Notes: generated from the sequence alone by a model not told the origin. A stretch of DNA of 64,000 nt from Bubalus kerabau (GCF_029407905.1 NC_073637.1:54932501-54996500); one strand, 5' to 3'; positions 35,030 through 46,917 are shown, counted from the first letter of the stretch. Made by a program: numbers and translations.

Positions 35030-35320
35030 ATTAGTTCTGGAGTCATCTCCTTGAAAAGATTTTTTTCCTGATTGTCCTAAATAACAAAATTCTCATGGTC
35101 TCTAGTGATTGTCATATCCTGCTTATCTCTTTGAAGCATTTCATTTTGCTAATTAACATGATTTTATTGTGTATCTTTGCTCCCAAACATTGAATATGAG
35201 GGTAACTGAGGCAGGAACAAAAGAACAAAAAAATCTATCTCATTCACCACCATGACTCCAGCAACTAGACTAGTGTACATTGTTAAAACTTAGAAAATAT
35301 TTGTTGAATAAATAAAATAG
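35030..35320 (+). mobile_element. L2 LINE 3' end
   Basis: Ends in aaatatttgttgaataaata, the L2 3' signature (aataaatatttgttgaatga), preceded by L2-like T/C-rich sequence. Diverged. Confidence 0.6.
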
Positions 35321-35604
35321 CTTTTAAATTATTTTCTATTATCATTATAAAATTCAAATATATATCAAGCTAAATAAACTTTTCTCATCTCAAAATATTT
35401 CTTCCAATGAAATCATTAATAATTATCTATTCACTTGCTTATGTCATTTATTATCATGTACTTGTAGTTTTTTCTTTGTTGGTTATCCCTGACCTCCAAT
35501 CCTTGGCCCATCAATTACAAAATTTGATGGACTCTTTTTAGTTATGGTCTTCTATATTCTTCTTCTCTTAGGGTCCTTGTTTCAAGTTCTTATGTTTGTA
35601 CTTT

Positions 35605-35682
35605 CAGTTCAGTTCAGTTCAGTCCCTCAGTTGTGTCTGACTCTATCTGACCCCTTGAATCGCAGCATGCCAGGCCTCCCTG
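35605..35682 (-). mobile_element. BovB 3' stub, about 78 bp
   Basis: Antisense tail of repeated cagtt units, then cctcagttgtgtctgactct and gaatcgcagcatgccaggcc. Flanking tttgtacttt (35595-35604) and tttatacttt (35683-35692) form a 10-bp duplication with one mismatch, so this is a severely 5'-truncated insertion rather than a deletion product. Confidence 0.92.
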
Positions 35683-35835
35683 TTTATACTTTAACCATTG
35701 TTAAAGTCTTAATTGATCAAACTATCTTGTTTTATTTTTATTTCTAGATCATTAAGCAACATTTTAAATAAATCTTCAAGAGTACTACTTTCTTCTTGCC
35801 TTCTCCTATTCCAAAGCTTTTCACAATTATCTGTA

Positions 35836-36095
35836 ATTTACTAGCTAAAGTACAAACCTCTTTGTCTTTTAAACTCTGTAGAATTCTGCCTCAGAGTACA
35901 TTTCCAGCTTATTGTCTTCCTTTCACTATGTATACCTTCTGCTTCATTTAAAATTTAAAATACACATTCATGAGGCCACAAGTTCCTTCAACATTCACCT
36001 TTCCTATTTAAATTTTATCTGTCCTTCTGCGACTACTTCAAATCTTTCTGTAGCAAGCCCAGTCTGCAGTCTTTAAGAAATCATCTGTAAATGGC
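35836..36095 (+). mobile_element. L2 LINE internal remnant
   Basis: Follows the order of the L2 region before the 3' end (caaacctctttgtc, then tacatttccagcttattgtc, then cacattcatgaggcc). Heavily diverged; confidence moderate. Confidence 0.45.
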
Positions 36096-36169
36096 ACCAA
36101 CATTTCTCCTTAGTCCTGTTTGTGAAAGTACTCATCTTTCACAATGCTTCATTCTAGTGGCTGGTTTAG

Positions 36170-36335
36170 GAATGATTACAATGCAGTGGTTAAAAGATCA
36201 AGTACTTTTGGATCTCACAGTATTGATTGAAATCCAAGTTCTACTACTTTCATATAGTCTTGGAAAAAAGGAAAAGGAGTTTAACAGCTCTGAGCATCAT
36301 AATTATTCACCCATAAACCTAAATTAGTACACTAG
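36170..36335 (+). mobile_element. MIR SINE, sense
   Basis: Starts near the 5' side of the family: gtggttaaaagatcaagtac, then gaaatccaagttctactact, then agtttaacagctctgagcat. Confidence 0.75.
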
Positions 36336-36504
36336 AACATTGATCTCAAACCTCAACTCAATTCCCTCCAAAAGAAGCTTCAAGGATCATGACAGCATGA
36401 AATGTTTGCTTTCTTCTCTAAGTTTCTGGAAAGATGATTTTGTCATTTACAATATTTTGGCATTTATTCTTTTGATATTAGTTTTACCTTTTATTTTATT
36501 TAAA

Positions 36505-38180
36505 GCCTTCCTCAGTGATCAATGCAAAGAAATAGAGGAAAACAACAGAATAGGAAAGACTAGAGATCTCTTCAAGAAAAGTAGAGATACCAAGGGAACA
36601 TTTCATGCAAAGATGGGCTCGATAAAGGACAGAAATGGTATGGATCTAACAGAAGCAGAAGATATTAAGAAGAGGTGGCAAGAATACATAGAACTGTACA
36701 AAAAAGATCTTCATGACCCAGATAATCATGATGGTGTGATCACTGACCTAGAACCAGACATCCTGGAATGTGAAGTCAAGTGGGCCTTAGAAAGCATCAC
36801 TACGAACAAAGCTAATGGAGGTGATGGAATTCCAGCTGAGCTATTTCATCCTGAAAGATGATGCTGTGAAAGTGCTGCACTCAATATGCCAGCAAATGTG
36901 GAAAGCTCAGCAGAGGCCACAGGACTGGAAAAGGTCCATTTTCATTCCAACCCCAAAGAAAGGCAATGCCAAAAAATGCTCAAACTACCACATAATTACA
37001 CTCATCTCACACGCTAGTAAAGTGATGCTCAAAGTTCTCCAAGCCAGGTTTCAGCAATACGTGAACCGTGAACTTCCTGATGTTCAAGCTGGTTTTAGAA
37101 AAGGCAGAGGAACCAGATATCAAATTGTCAACATCCGCTGAATCATGGAAAAAGCAAGAGAGTTCCAGAAAAGCAACTATTTCTGCTTTATTGACTACGC
37201 CAAAGCCTTTGACTGCGTGGATCACAATAATCTGTGGAAAGTTCTGAAAGAGATGAAAATACCAGACCACCTGACCTGCCTCTTGAGAAACCTGTATGCA
37301 GGTCAGGAAGCAACAGTTAGGACTGGACACAGAACAACAGACTGGTTCCAAAAGCTGGAATCAGGATTGCCAGGAGAAATATCAATAACCTCAGATATGC
37401 AGATGACACCACCCTTATGGCAGAAAGTGAAGAGGAACTCAAAAGCCTCTTGATGAAAGTGAGAGTGGAGAGTGAAAAAGTTGGCTTAAAGCTCAACATT
37501 CAGAAAACAAAGATCATGGCATCTGGTCCCATAACTTCATGGGAAATAGATGGGGAAACAGTGAAAACAGTGTCAGACTATTATTTTGGGCTCCAAAATC
37601 ACTGCAGATGGTGACTGCAGCCATGAAATTAAAAGACACTTACTCCTTGGAAGGAAAGTTATGACCAACCTAGATAGCATATTCAAAAGCAGAGACATTA
37701 CTTTGCCAACAAGGTCTGGCTAGTCAAGGTTATGGTTTTTCCTGTGGTCATGCATGGACGTGAGAGTTGGACTGTGAAGAAGGCTGAGTGCCAAAGAATT
37801 GATGTTTTTGAACTGTGGTGTTGGAGAAGACACTTGAGAGTCTTTGGACTGCAAGGAGATCCAACCAGTCCATTCTGAAGGAGATCAGCCCTGGGATTTC
37901 TTTGGAGGTAATGATGCTGAAGCTGAAACGCCAGTACTTTGGCTACCTCATGTGAAGAGTTGACTCATTGGAAAAGACTCTGATGCTGGGAGGGATTGGG
38001 GGCAGGAGAAGAAGGGGATGACAGAGGATGAGATGGCTGGATGGCATCATTGACTCGATGGACGTGAGTCTGAGTGAACTCCAGGAGTTGGTGATGGACA
38101 GGGAGGCCTGGCATGCTGCGATTCATGGGGTCGCAAAGAGTCGGACATGACTGAGTGACTGAACTGATCTGAACTGAAGC
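36505..38180 (+). pseudogene. BovB LINE, 1.7 kb, with internal deletion
   Basis: 5'-truncated in the linker (KAFLSDQCKEIEENNRIGKT). The RT block FIDYAKAFDCVDH is kept (from about 37188). At about 37349 the sequence jumps from gactggttccaaa to agctggaatcagg, losing roughly 115 bases that carry the GVRQGC to EYIMRNAG block between two RT motifs. A one-base insertion near 36845 already shifts the frame. The tail mixes GAACT and GATCT units. Confidence 0.95.
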
Positions 38181-38181
38181 C

Positions 38182-38365
38182 AGTATTTACTGAACATGTG
38201 CTATATTTCAGCATTGTGCTATAACTTTATCCACATTACAGTAGGTGGTAAAATGGTTTCGTGAATGAAAAAACTGAAGGTAAAATAAATCACTCAGCGT
38301 TACACAGCTTCTTAAAGGCTAGGGTTTCAAACCCATGTCTATATGAAGTTCATGATCACTAATTT
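38182..38365 (-). mobile_element. MIR SINE, antisense
   Basis: tactgaacatgtgctatatt, gaatgaaaaaactgaaggta and gtttcaaacccatgtctata follow the antisense MIR order. It directly abuts the BovB tail. Confidence 0.75.
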
Positions 38366-38545
38366 TGTTTCATACCTTATTTTGCCATAATGACTGCACC
38401 CCCCATAAGAAGTCTAAAATATAGAAGTGATAGAGTTGAGTCATTTCATGACTTAACAATCTTTAAGAACCCAAACTCCCTCCATTTCTTCATATCACCA
38501 TAATTTGCTTTTTGGTATGGTCTCTCTTATACTGTCCATGTCTCT

Positions 38546-38622
38546 CTGGAGAATTCCACGGACAAAGGAGCCTGGCAGGCTGTGTAGTCCATGGGGCCTC
38601 AAAGAGTCGGACACAAGTGAGG
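38546..38622 (+). mobile_element. BovA 3' fragment
   Basis: Only the end of the BovA unit: gagaattccacggacaaagg to gagtcggacacaagtgagg. 5'-truncated. Confidence 0.85.
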
Positions 38623-38962
38623 AATTACCACCACCTCTTATATGTGTTCACTTCTTTATCAATAGCTTACTGCTTAGACAAGATTGTTTAGGAGTTCCAA
38701 GTGAACTTTTTATTACTACAACTTCTTTTTTAAAACAAGTAAGAATGTGTTTCTCAGAAGTCCCTTTCTCTCCTGCAACTTCCCTTCTTTAGAAATAAGA
38801 AAGCCTTTTCAGGAGACTCTTTATCAGAGTTTATTCTCATATCTCCTTAACCAGAAATTACTCATGTGTTGCTACCAAAGGTAATTTCTGATGAAGAAAT
38901 AACATTCTATGATAATTCTGTCTAATGCATTGATTATCAATTATGTCTGCATTTTAGACTGA
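38623..38962. other. Unrecognised sequence
   Basis: No repeat or gene recognised. Confidence 0.45.
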
Positions 38963-39383
38963 CATGGGAATTCTCTGCTACAAATTCATGTGACCTAGCT
39001 CAAAATACGGAGAAGGCAATGGCACCCCACTCCAGTACTCCTGCCTGGAAAATCCCATGGATGGAGGAGCCTGGTAGGCTGCAGTCCATGGGGTCGCTGA
39101 GGGTCGGACACGACTGAGCGACTTCACTTTCACTTTTTACTCTCATGCATTGGAGAAGGAAATGGCAACCCACTCCAGTGTTCTTGCCTGGAGAATCCCA
39201 GGGATGGGGGAGCCTGGTGGGCTGCCATCTTTGGGGTCACACAGAGTCAGACACGACTGAAGTGACTTAGCAGTAGCAGCAGCAGCTCAAAATAATTAAA
39301 TTAGAATCTCTGATGCTAGGGCCGAGGCATTATCAATTTTAAAAAGTACCCAAGTGATTACAATGTACAGTCTAGCCTGTTTC
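38963..39383. mobile_element. MER5-type hAT remnant, split by BovA2
   Basis: Left part gggaattctctgctacaaat resembles MER5 (gaaatgcaaattc). Right part taaattagaatctctgatg, then atcaattttaaaaagtaccc and agtgattacaatgtacagtc matches the second half (tcagaatctctggggg, caggtgattctaatg). The BovA2 at 39008-39283 interrupts it and its target duplication lies within it. Confidence 0.6.
39008..39283 (+). mobile_element. BovA2 SINE with perfect target duplication
   Basis: Two sense units joined by a tgcattggagaaggaaatgg linker and ended by a (CAG) run. A perfect 11-bp duplication agctcaaaata lies at 38997-39007 and 39284-39294. Confidence 0.97.
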
Positions 39384-40160
39384 TAGACTGCTCTGGGGCC
39401 TGGACATAGCAGCAATTGTCGCAGATGGAGGATAAACCACTGAACAACATGCAGGCTCTACCAGAATGAGAAGAGTGGGGCAGGGGAGAAATAAAATGAA
39501 TTCACAATCAAAATATCTCCTACATATTATTAAATGCTTGTCTTTGCAAACATTTAGAGTCATATTAAAATTAGAAATGGGTGTTTTTATTTTTCCTTCA
39601 AATAAATTATTGATTTTGCTTGATACAAGGTACAAAATCCATTCCATTTATTTGCATATATTTATAGGTGTTGCAGTGTGCCAAAGTTATTAGGGAAAGA
39701 GACTTCTGGCCTTCAGGAAACCTTCTGAACAAAGCTATAGGACGTTCTTCTCACACAGAGAGCTATACTGCTCTTCTACATTTGGCCCTTGGGTACCAGT
39801 GATAACCAATTGTATTAACTTTCATTGCTTACCTACTGTGTGACTGACCTTTTGAAAATCAAGGGAAGTAGTAAACCTCTCACAGCACCTTTTTAAAATC
39901 TTGTTTCTACCAGATTTTATTGCAGACTCTCTGGCTAGCAGATTGACTATAAAGTTTCCTCTAGGGAGTTACTCAAAATTGCAAATATAATTCTTATTTC
40001 TGAGAGACAGACTAATTACTATTCTAATTTTCAGTGTTTTCTAACTAGAACTTCTCTTAAGTGATTCTATGGAAATCTTAGGAGAGGCATTGCTAGTTCA
40101 TAATCTGTTGAGATCCGTTCCTCTGGTTATTCTTGGTACTGAACATGAGTACTTTTGATT
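39384..40160. other. Unrecognised sequence
   Basis: About 780 bases without a recognised family or gene. Confidence 0.5.
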
Positions 40161-40168
40161 ATAAAGAC

Positions 40169-40191
40169 CAGCTGAGCCACAAGGGAAGCCC
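40169..40191 (-). mobile_element. 23-nt SINE head with target duplication
   Basis: cagctgagccacaagggaag plus ccc is the reverse complement of the first 23 bases of Bov-tA. A perfect ataaagac flanks it at 40161-40168 and 40192-40199. Nothing of the BovA body is present, so the copy is truncated on the 3' side, the opposite of normal SINE truncation. It resembles the tailless retropseudogenes described in mammals. Confidence 0.75.
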
Positions 40192-40199
40192 ATAAAGAC

Positions 40200-41325
40200 A
40201 CCAAGTTTGGTTATAAAGACATAATGTGGAAGATAATTAAAATGCACATTAGATCACTGATCATACAAATATCTCATACCTAAATGTTTGAAATTTAGGG
40301 TTGTTGTTAACATAACAACATTACTTCTCTACATTCCTCATAATTTTTAGTGTTTAACCAGTTCAAGTAACTGCAAATTTTGACTACTAGCAGTATTTTC
40401 GCTAAAGCATCATTAACATAGATATTTGGGAGTTTTTCTATTGAAAATTAGAATATCCTATTAAAAAATAGTTTATTCCTTAGTTACATTGTTTCTCACT
40501 GAGATGGCATTTAAGATTGTAAGTTTTAAAAAATTAAACAGCAAAAAATTATTTTAAAAAATTAAACAGTAAGTTAGGTGTTCCAGGTACTACCTATTTA
40601 CATAAAGAACCTGTCTTTAGAGTGTTAAAGGTATTTTTGCCTCCAAGTTCAAGGACTGGATACTGGTACTCACTATAACCTCAAAGGAAACAGTGAACTC
40701 CCAAGGCAGAGATCATAAAGTACGAATTGGTTTTTAACCCTGAATCAAGTTTACTTTGGTCTCTATTCTCTTGAGTAAACAAGTGAGATTTTGTCTACAA
40801 AAATAAAATTAAAACAGAGAGGACAAAAACTGATACCTGTATGAGACTCTCTGGAAGATTGTTATCAGCGACTATGAAATGGTATCATTTTCATTATTTT
40901 CTCCATTAGAAAAATATTTATTCTCTTCGTATAATCTCTAGGAAACTCCAGCAGAGAATCACAGGTTTTCATATCTTTATGGATGATATTTAAGCAAGAA
41001 AACTGAATGACTTCACTGTCTCAACATTAGTTAGAAAGAATAATAAAGATTCAACAAGATGTTTTGAAAAGAACTCAAGAAGTACTAGATCTTTGACAAT
41101 TTATATGACTAGAAGAACTCTAGAAATATAGTACAAATAGATTTATTATTACTACTTGAGTGATGGGATGGTTAATTCATTCAGTAACACTAAGTATGTA
41201 ATTTGGTCTAGGTTAAATCTTATTTAGAAATATAGAGGAAAGATAAAGAGTAAAGTCGTCTATTTTTCTACAGCTATATTAGATTAATGTACTGCCACAT
41301 TTAGACTGGACCTAGACAGTCATTT
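40200..41325. other. Unrecognised AT-rich sequence
   Basis: About 1.1 kb. It contains a 28-bp-period duplication (40524-40569). Otherwise nothing recognised. Confidence 0.5.
40524..40569. repeat. Direct repeat ttttaaaaaattaaacag, 28-bp period
   Basis: The 18-mer occurs at 40524-40541 and again at 40552-40569, with ten bases between them. Confidence 0.9.
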
Positions 41326-42318
41326 AGCTCAGCTCAGTTCAGTTCAAGTCGCTGAGTCGTGTCCAACTCTTTGCGACCCCATGAACTGCAGCACGCCAGG
41401 CCTCCCTGTGCATCAACAACTCCCAGAGTTCACCCAAACCCATGTCCATCGAGTCAGTGATGCCATCCAATCATCTCATCCTCTGTCATCCCCTTCTCCT
41501 CCTGCCCTCAGTCTTTCCCAGGATCAGGGTCTTTTCAAATGAGTCAGCTCTTCACATCAGGTGGCCAAAGTATTGGAGTTTCAGCTTCAACATCAGTCCT
41601 TCAAGTGAACACCCAGGACTGATCTCCTTTGGGATGGACTGGTTGGATCTCCTTGCAGTCCTAGGGACTCTCAAGAGTCCTCTCCAGCACCACAGTTCAA
41701 AAACATCAGTTATTTGGAGCTCAGCTTTCTTTATAGTCCAACTCTCACATCCATACATGACTACTAGAAAAACCATAGCCTTGACTAGACATACCTTTGT
41801 TGCCAAAGTAATGTCTCTGCTTTTTAATATACTGTCTAGGTTGATTATAACTTTCCTTTCAAGGAGTAAGCGTCTTTTAATTTCATGGCTGCAATCACCA
41901 TCCACAGTGATTTTGGAGCCCCAAAAAATAAAGTCTGACACTGTTTCCCCATCTATTTCCCATGAAGTGATGGGACCGGATTCCATGATCTTCGTTTTCT
42001 GAATGTTGAGCTTTAAGCCAACTTTTTCACTCTCCTCTTTCACTTTAGTTCTTTTTCACTTTCTGCCATAAGGGTGGTGCCATCTGCATATCTGAGGTTA
42101 TTGATATTTCTCCCAGCAATCTTGATTCCAGCTTGTGCCTCATCCACCCAAGCATTTCTCATGATGTACTCTGCATAGAAGTTAAATAAGCAGGGTGACA
42201 ATATACGACCTTGACATACTCCTTTTCCTATTTGGAACCAGTCTGTTGTTCCATGTCCAGTTCTAACTGTTGTTTCCTGACCTGCATATAGGTTTCTCAA
42301 GAGGCAGGTCAGAGTTTG
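41326..42318 (-). pseudogene. BovB LINE 3' third, antisense
   Basis: On the minus strand it starts within the reverse transcriptase (LTCLLRNLYAGQETTVRTGH) and runs to a mixed cagct/cagtt tail. A 163-codon frame (41552-42043) and a 101-codon frame (42040-42345) survive. The catalytic YADD reads YADG (near 42079-42091). The 186-codon + strand frame at 41442-42002 is a shadow. Confidence 0.94.
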
Positions 42319-42365
42319 GCATAAAAAAATATCTGATGGTGCCAACCCAGATCACTGAACTTTAA

Positions 42366-42520
42366 CTTGTTGGTACAAGCCATGTCCATTTATTTACTTA
42401 TTGTCTATGGCTCCTCTCTGCTATAATGGCATAAGTGACTAGTTACAACAGAGCACCCATGTTCTAGAAAGCCCAAATTATTTATAATTGACCATTTACA
42501 AAAAAAAAAAAAAATACTGA
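42366..42520. mobile_element. hAT-type DNA transposon remnant
   Basis: ttacttattgtctatggctc, then acaacagagcacccatgt, aagcccaaattatttataat and tgaccatttaca match in order a well-known small hAT-type repeat (ttacgtattgtctatggctg, caacagagaccgtatgg, aagcctaaaatatttac, ggccctttacag). An A run (42498-42512) has replaced part of its end. Family name not assigned. Confidence 0.65.
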
Positions 42521-43351
42521 CTCTTAGTCTAGTCTATTCTTCAGTCCAAAATATGTTACTCACTGTGAGATTTATACATAGACAGCTCAGAAGTGAGCCT
42601 AGAATTTTACACATCACTTTATGGCATTGCACTATTGAGCTCCTTTCTCTTTGCAGTTCACTAAGATTATCCAGCTCCTTGGAGCCTCCTTTTCTATATG
42701 GTTTTCTATCCAGAAATCTGGGGCTTTAGGTGCTATATTGTACCATACATTTCCTGTGACTGTGTCTGATACTAGAGCTTAATAGTAGGAAGACGGAGAG
42801 AGAAAAAAAAAGCAATGACAATTTGCCTGTGTTCTTGGTGCTGGTGAGGAGAAAGGATTCCCCTGTCTCAGACTATTACGCACTCACCGAGTGGTCACTG
42901 CTGTCATTGTTACCATTGCCACTTGTGCTACTATGACACTATCAGAGAGTTAAAGCAGAAAAAAGTATAAATCTCAGGTTATTCCCCAGACTCTCACTGG
43001 CTGACCTTTAGGAGTCCTCTTTTCTGATTCTGAGATGACAAAGTGAGGATTTTCTTGAAGTCCTTTCTCTTCTCACCTGGAGTACATATCTGGGTGTCTG
43101 GATGCCTACCACTGACTCTAGGCTTGGCAATATGGGTTAGGGGCAGGAGTAATTGGGAGATTCTCTGCAGGTTTGGCTTTATGTCAAATGTTTGCCTTCT
43201 TTCCCAAGCCTCTTCAAATACTGACTTCTCAGAGTCCTCCTATAACTGCTCCTGAATTCTGCTAAGTTTATATTCAGTGAGAGAGACAGGGTAGATAGAG
43301 GGCACTTAGTCTATCTTGTCAAAGAACCAGAACCATTCTAATAAGGTTAGA
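42521..43351. other. Unrecognised sequence of moderate GC
   Basis: About 830 bases, less AT-rich than most unique sequence here. No open frame of note beyond a 70-codon one (43043-43255) and no repeat family I can name. Its length and even base composition suggest an old LTR or L1 5' UTR. Confidence 0.35.
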
Positions 43352-43730
43352 AGTTTGCTTTTGAATTGTGGTGTTGGAGAAGACTCTTGAGAGTCCCTTG
43401 GACTGCAGGAGATCCAACCAGTCCATCCTAAAGGAAATCAGTTCTGAATATTCATTGGAGGGACTGATGCTGAAACTGAAGCTACAATACTTTGGCCACT
43501 TGATGAGAAGAACTGACTCATTTGAAAAGCCCCTGAAGTTGGGAAAGATTGAAGGCAGAAGGAGAAGGGGACGACAGAGGATGAGATGGTCGGATAGCAT
43601 TGCCAACCCTATCACTATTAGTTTCAGCAAGCTCTGGGAGTTGGTGATGGACAGGGAAGTCTGGCGTGCTGCAGACCATAGGGTTGCAAAGAGTCGGACA
43701 CTACTGAGCAACTGAACTGAACTGAAACTC
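43352..43730 (+). mobile_element. BovB 3' end, first of two abutting copies
   Basis: 5'-truncated BovB from ttgaattgtggtgttggaga to a (GAACT)-type tail (gcaactgaactgaactga). Part is readable as the ORF2 C-terminus (43368-43715), for example KLKLQYFGHLMRRTDSFEKP. Confidence 0.92.
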
Positions 43731-43818
43731 CAAGAGATAGAGAAGGCAGGGAAGCTTGGCATGCTGTAGTCCATGGGGTCACAAAGAGTCGGACATGACT
43801 TAGAGACTGAACAATAAT
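43731..43818 (+). mobile_element. BovB 3' end, second copy, older type
   Basis: Starts right after the tail of the preceding copy, at ccaagagatagagaaggcag, and repeats the last 85 bases of BovB, ending in gactgaacaataatgag, an (AAC)-type tail. The two tails differ, so these are separate insertions. Confidence 0.88.
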
Positions 43819-43834
43819 GAGTAAATGTAGTATA

Positions 43835-44910
43835 AACTCAAAAAAAAAATGTAATATAAACTTTTGTGGCTTGGGTTGCACAAAGAATTCTTACAACCAA
43901 AAGCATAATATATAAAGTAAAAATGGATAAGTTTGATGTCATCAAAATTAAAAATTTCTTGTCTTCTAAAGATAAAGAATGAAAAGGCAAACCACCACTG
44001 GGTGAAAATATTTTCAAAAACATATATCTGATAAAAGACTTGTGTCAGGGATATATAAACAGCACTCAAAACACAAACATTAAAAGAATAAAATTTTTCC
44101 AATATAAAATTGGCAAAAAAATTTAATAGATACTTCAAGGAAGATATGGGACTGGAAAATAGGCACACAAAAAGGTGCCATCACTAATCAATAGGAATAT
44201 GCACATTAAACTAAAACTGATTTATTAAACATCTGTTAGAATTATAAAATGAAAATTATATCAAATGCAGGCAAAAATGTGGAATGACTATACCTTCCAT
44301 ACACTACTCGTGGGGATGTAAAATGGAACCACCTAAGAAAAGTAGTTTCCTAAAAATTTAAACATAACCTACTATATGATTTAACTTTTAAACTCCTAGG
44401 TAATCACCCAAAAGAATGGAAAGCATAATCCATACAAATATTTATGAATGAATGTTCAAAGCAGCATTATTTGTATTAACCAAAAATTAGGAACAAATCA
44501 AACTTTCATTAACAGGTCAATAGATAAACAAGCTGTGGTATATCTGTATAATGGAATACAACTAAGCAATGGAAAGAATGTTTGATGAATATGAAAGTTT
44601 GTGGATGAATCTAAACAACATGGTGAATCTCAGAATAATTATACTGAATGAAAGTCACCAGAAAAAAGAAGGTGTTCCAGTTATAATTTTTTATATAAAA
44701 TTTTAGAAAATGCAAATTATTGTATTGTGACAAACATAGATCAATAGTTAGATGGATATGAGGAGGGTAAAAGAGAATCTGGCAGATGGAATTTTCAAGG
44801 GGCACATGGAAAATTTTGAGAGTAATATATTCATATTTTGATGGTAGTAATGATTTTACAAGTATACATATATATGTCCAAACATATCATCTTGTAGGAC
44901 TTCAACAGGA
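43835..44910 (+). mobile_element. Ancient L1 (L1M-type): ORF2 end and 3' UTR
   Basis: ORF2 C-terminal sequence is readable in broken form: aaaggcaaaccaccactggg, ttcaaagcagcattatttgt, ggaatacaactaagcaatgg. A 3' UTR-like part with tagatggatatgaggagggt follows. Strongly diverged and frameshifted. Confidence 0.75.
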
Positions 44911-46723
44911 ATGACATCAGGAAGATGATGGAATAGGAAGCCCAAGACCCTCTTTCCCCCATGGAGACATGAATTTAATAGCAACAAACCAACAAAATGC
45001 CTCTGTGAGAAATCCAGAAACTAGCTCTTACATTAATGCCAGGTGAGTGTGAATTCCTGACACTCTCTACTCTGTCTTTCCAAGCCTTTCCTCACTGGCA
45101 CAGTACAGGGTGATATATTTGGGAGGAAATCTTTAACTCGTATCTTATACTTGGGGAGGGAAATGAGCAAAATGTATGTCCATTTGACTTTTAGGAGCAC
45201 TTCCTAAGGGACCAGTGTCTGTTTTGCCTTTGTTCAAATATTGCAGGAGGGTTCAGGCACACTTAGAGGATCTCCAAGAACAAAGATATCAACCATGCAC
45301 CAAAGTGCATAGTACTATAGACAGACAAAAGGTAGAACACCAGACTGTGATTTACTACAGTACCACAGAAGCCACAGTACTGCATACAGATGTGTTTGTA
45401 TGTGTGTGTAGGGGCTGGAGTGGGGGATGAGAGGAGGGGTAGCCAACAAACCTCTTCAAACAGGAAATTAACACATACAAACCCAGAGGATAAATACTCA
45501 TAAAAACACTGAGAGATCTCTAGGACCTCTAGCTTCTCTGTACAAAGTTCAAAAGTTCTTTCTGTATGAAACCAGACTATAAAGTCTATGAGAGCTGGCT
45601 GATCTGGAATGCTGAAATCTCAACACAATAACAGCAAGAAATGCCAAAAAAATAAATAAAACAAAAAATCAGGCAAGCATAACACATTTAAAGCAACTAA
45701 TTAAATCTCCAGAAACTGAACTTTAAGAAATAGAAATATATGAATTTGAACAAAGAATTTAGACAAAGAATTCAAAATTACTATCATAAGGTTGCTCAGT
45801 GCATTAAAATAGACACCTAAATGAAATCATGGTGAAAAAAATGCATAAAGAAAAAAATAGCAAGAAAGATAGAAATCATGAAGAAGAACCAAACAGAAAT
45901 TCTGGAACTGAAAATAAGATAGCCAAATAGAAAATTCATTAGAAGGATTCAGCAGTAGAATTGACAGGCAGTTAAAAAGATCAATCAATTTGAAAATAGG
46001 ACTTTTGAAATTACCAAGGCATAGGATAAAAAAAGAATGACAAAAGATGAATACAGCCTAAGAAAAATGAATACAGTCTTTATGGGACTCCACCAAGCAG
46101 AACAACATATACATTATTGTAGTCCAAAAAAGAAAAGAAGAAAGAGAGAAAGGAACAGATAAACTATTTAAAGAAATAATGGCTAAAGATTTCCAAAATC
46201 TGAGGAGAAATGGCCATACAAATTCAAGAAGCTCAAAAAATTCCCCCTGGGATAAATCTGAAGAGACTCACAGCAAGACGCATCAAAGTCAAACTGTCAT
46301 AGGTCATAGATAAAGAAAAAATCTTGAAAGCAATACATGACTTGTCATGTGTAAGGGAGCATCTATTAGATTATCAACAGATTTCTTAGCAGAAATCTTA
46401 CATGATAGAAAGGAGTGGAGTGACATATCAAAAATACTAAAAGAAAGGGGGGAAAACTGTTACAGCCAACAAGACAATATTATATCTGGCAAAATTTCTT
46501 CAAAACTGAAAGAGAAATTAAGATTTTTCGAGAAGAATAAAAGCTGAAAAAGTTCATCATCACTATACCTGCTCTCAGAGAAATACTGAAATGAGTTTTA
46601 CACATTGAAGTAAAGAATGTTAAATAGCAACACAAGACCATGTAACAATATAAAAGTCTCTGGTAAAGTTCAATGCATGCATACATGCTGTCGCCTCACA
46701 TATATATAAAACCCTAAGTATTT

Positions 46724-46917
46724 TGGTGGCTCAGATGGTAAAGCGTCTGCCTACAATGCAGGAGACCCGGGTTCAATCCCTGGGTCGGGAAGATCTCCTG
46801 GAGAAGGAAATGGCAACCCACTCCAGTATTCTTGCCTGAAAAATCCCATGGATTGAGGAGCCTGGTAGGCTACAGTCCATGGGGTCACAAAGAGTTAGAC
46901 GCGACTGAGCAACTTCA
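46724..46917 (+). mobile_element. Bov-tA SINE with target duplication, well preserved
   Basis: A-box-like tggctcagatgg (46727-46738) and B-box-like ggttcaatcc (46770-46779) are in the right order, followed by the BovA body. A perfect 10-bp duplication ctaagtattt lies at 46714-46723 and 46918-46927. It sits in the old L1. Confidence 0.97.
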
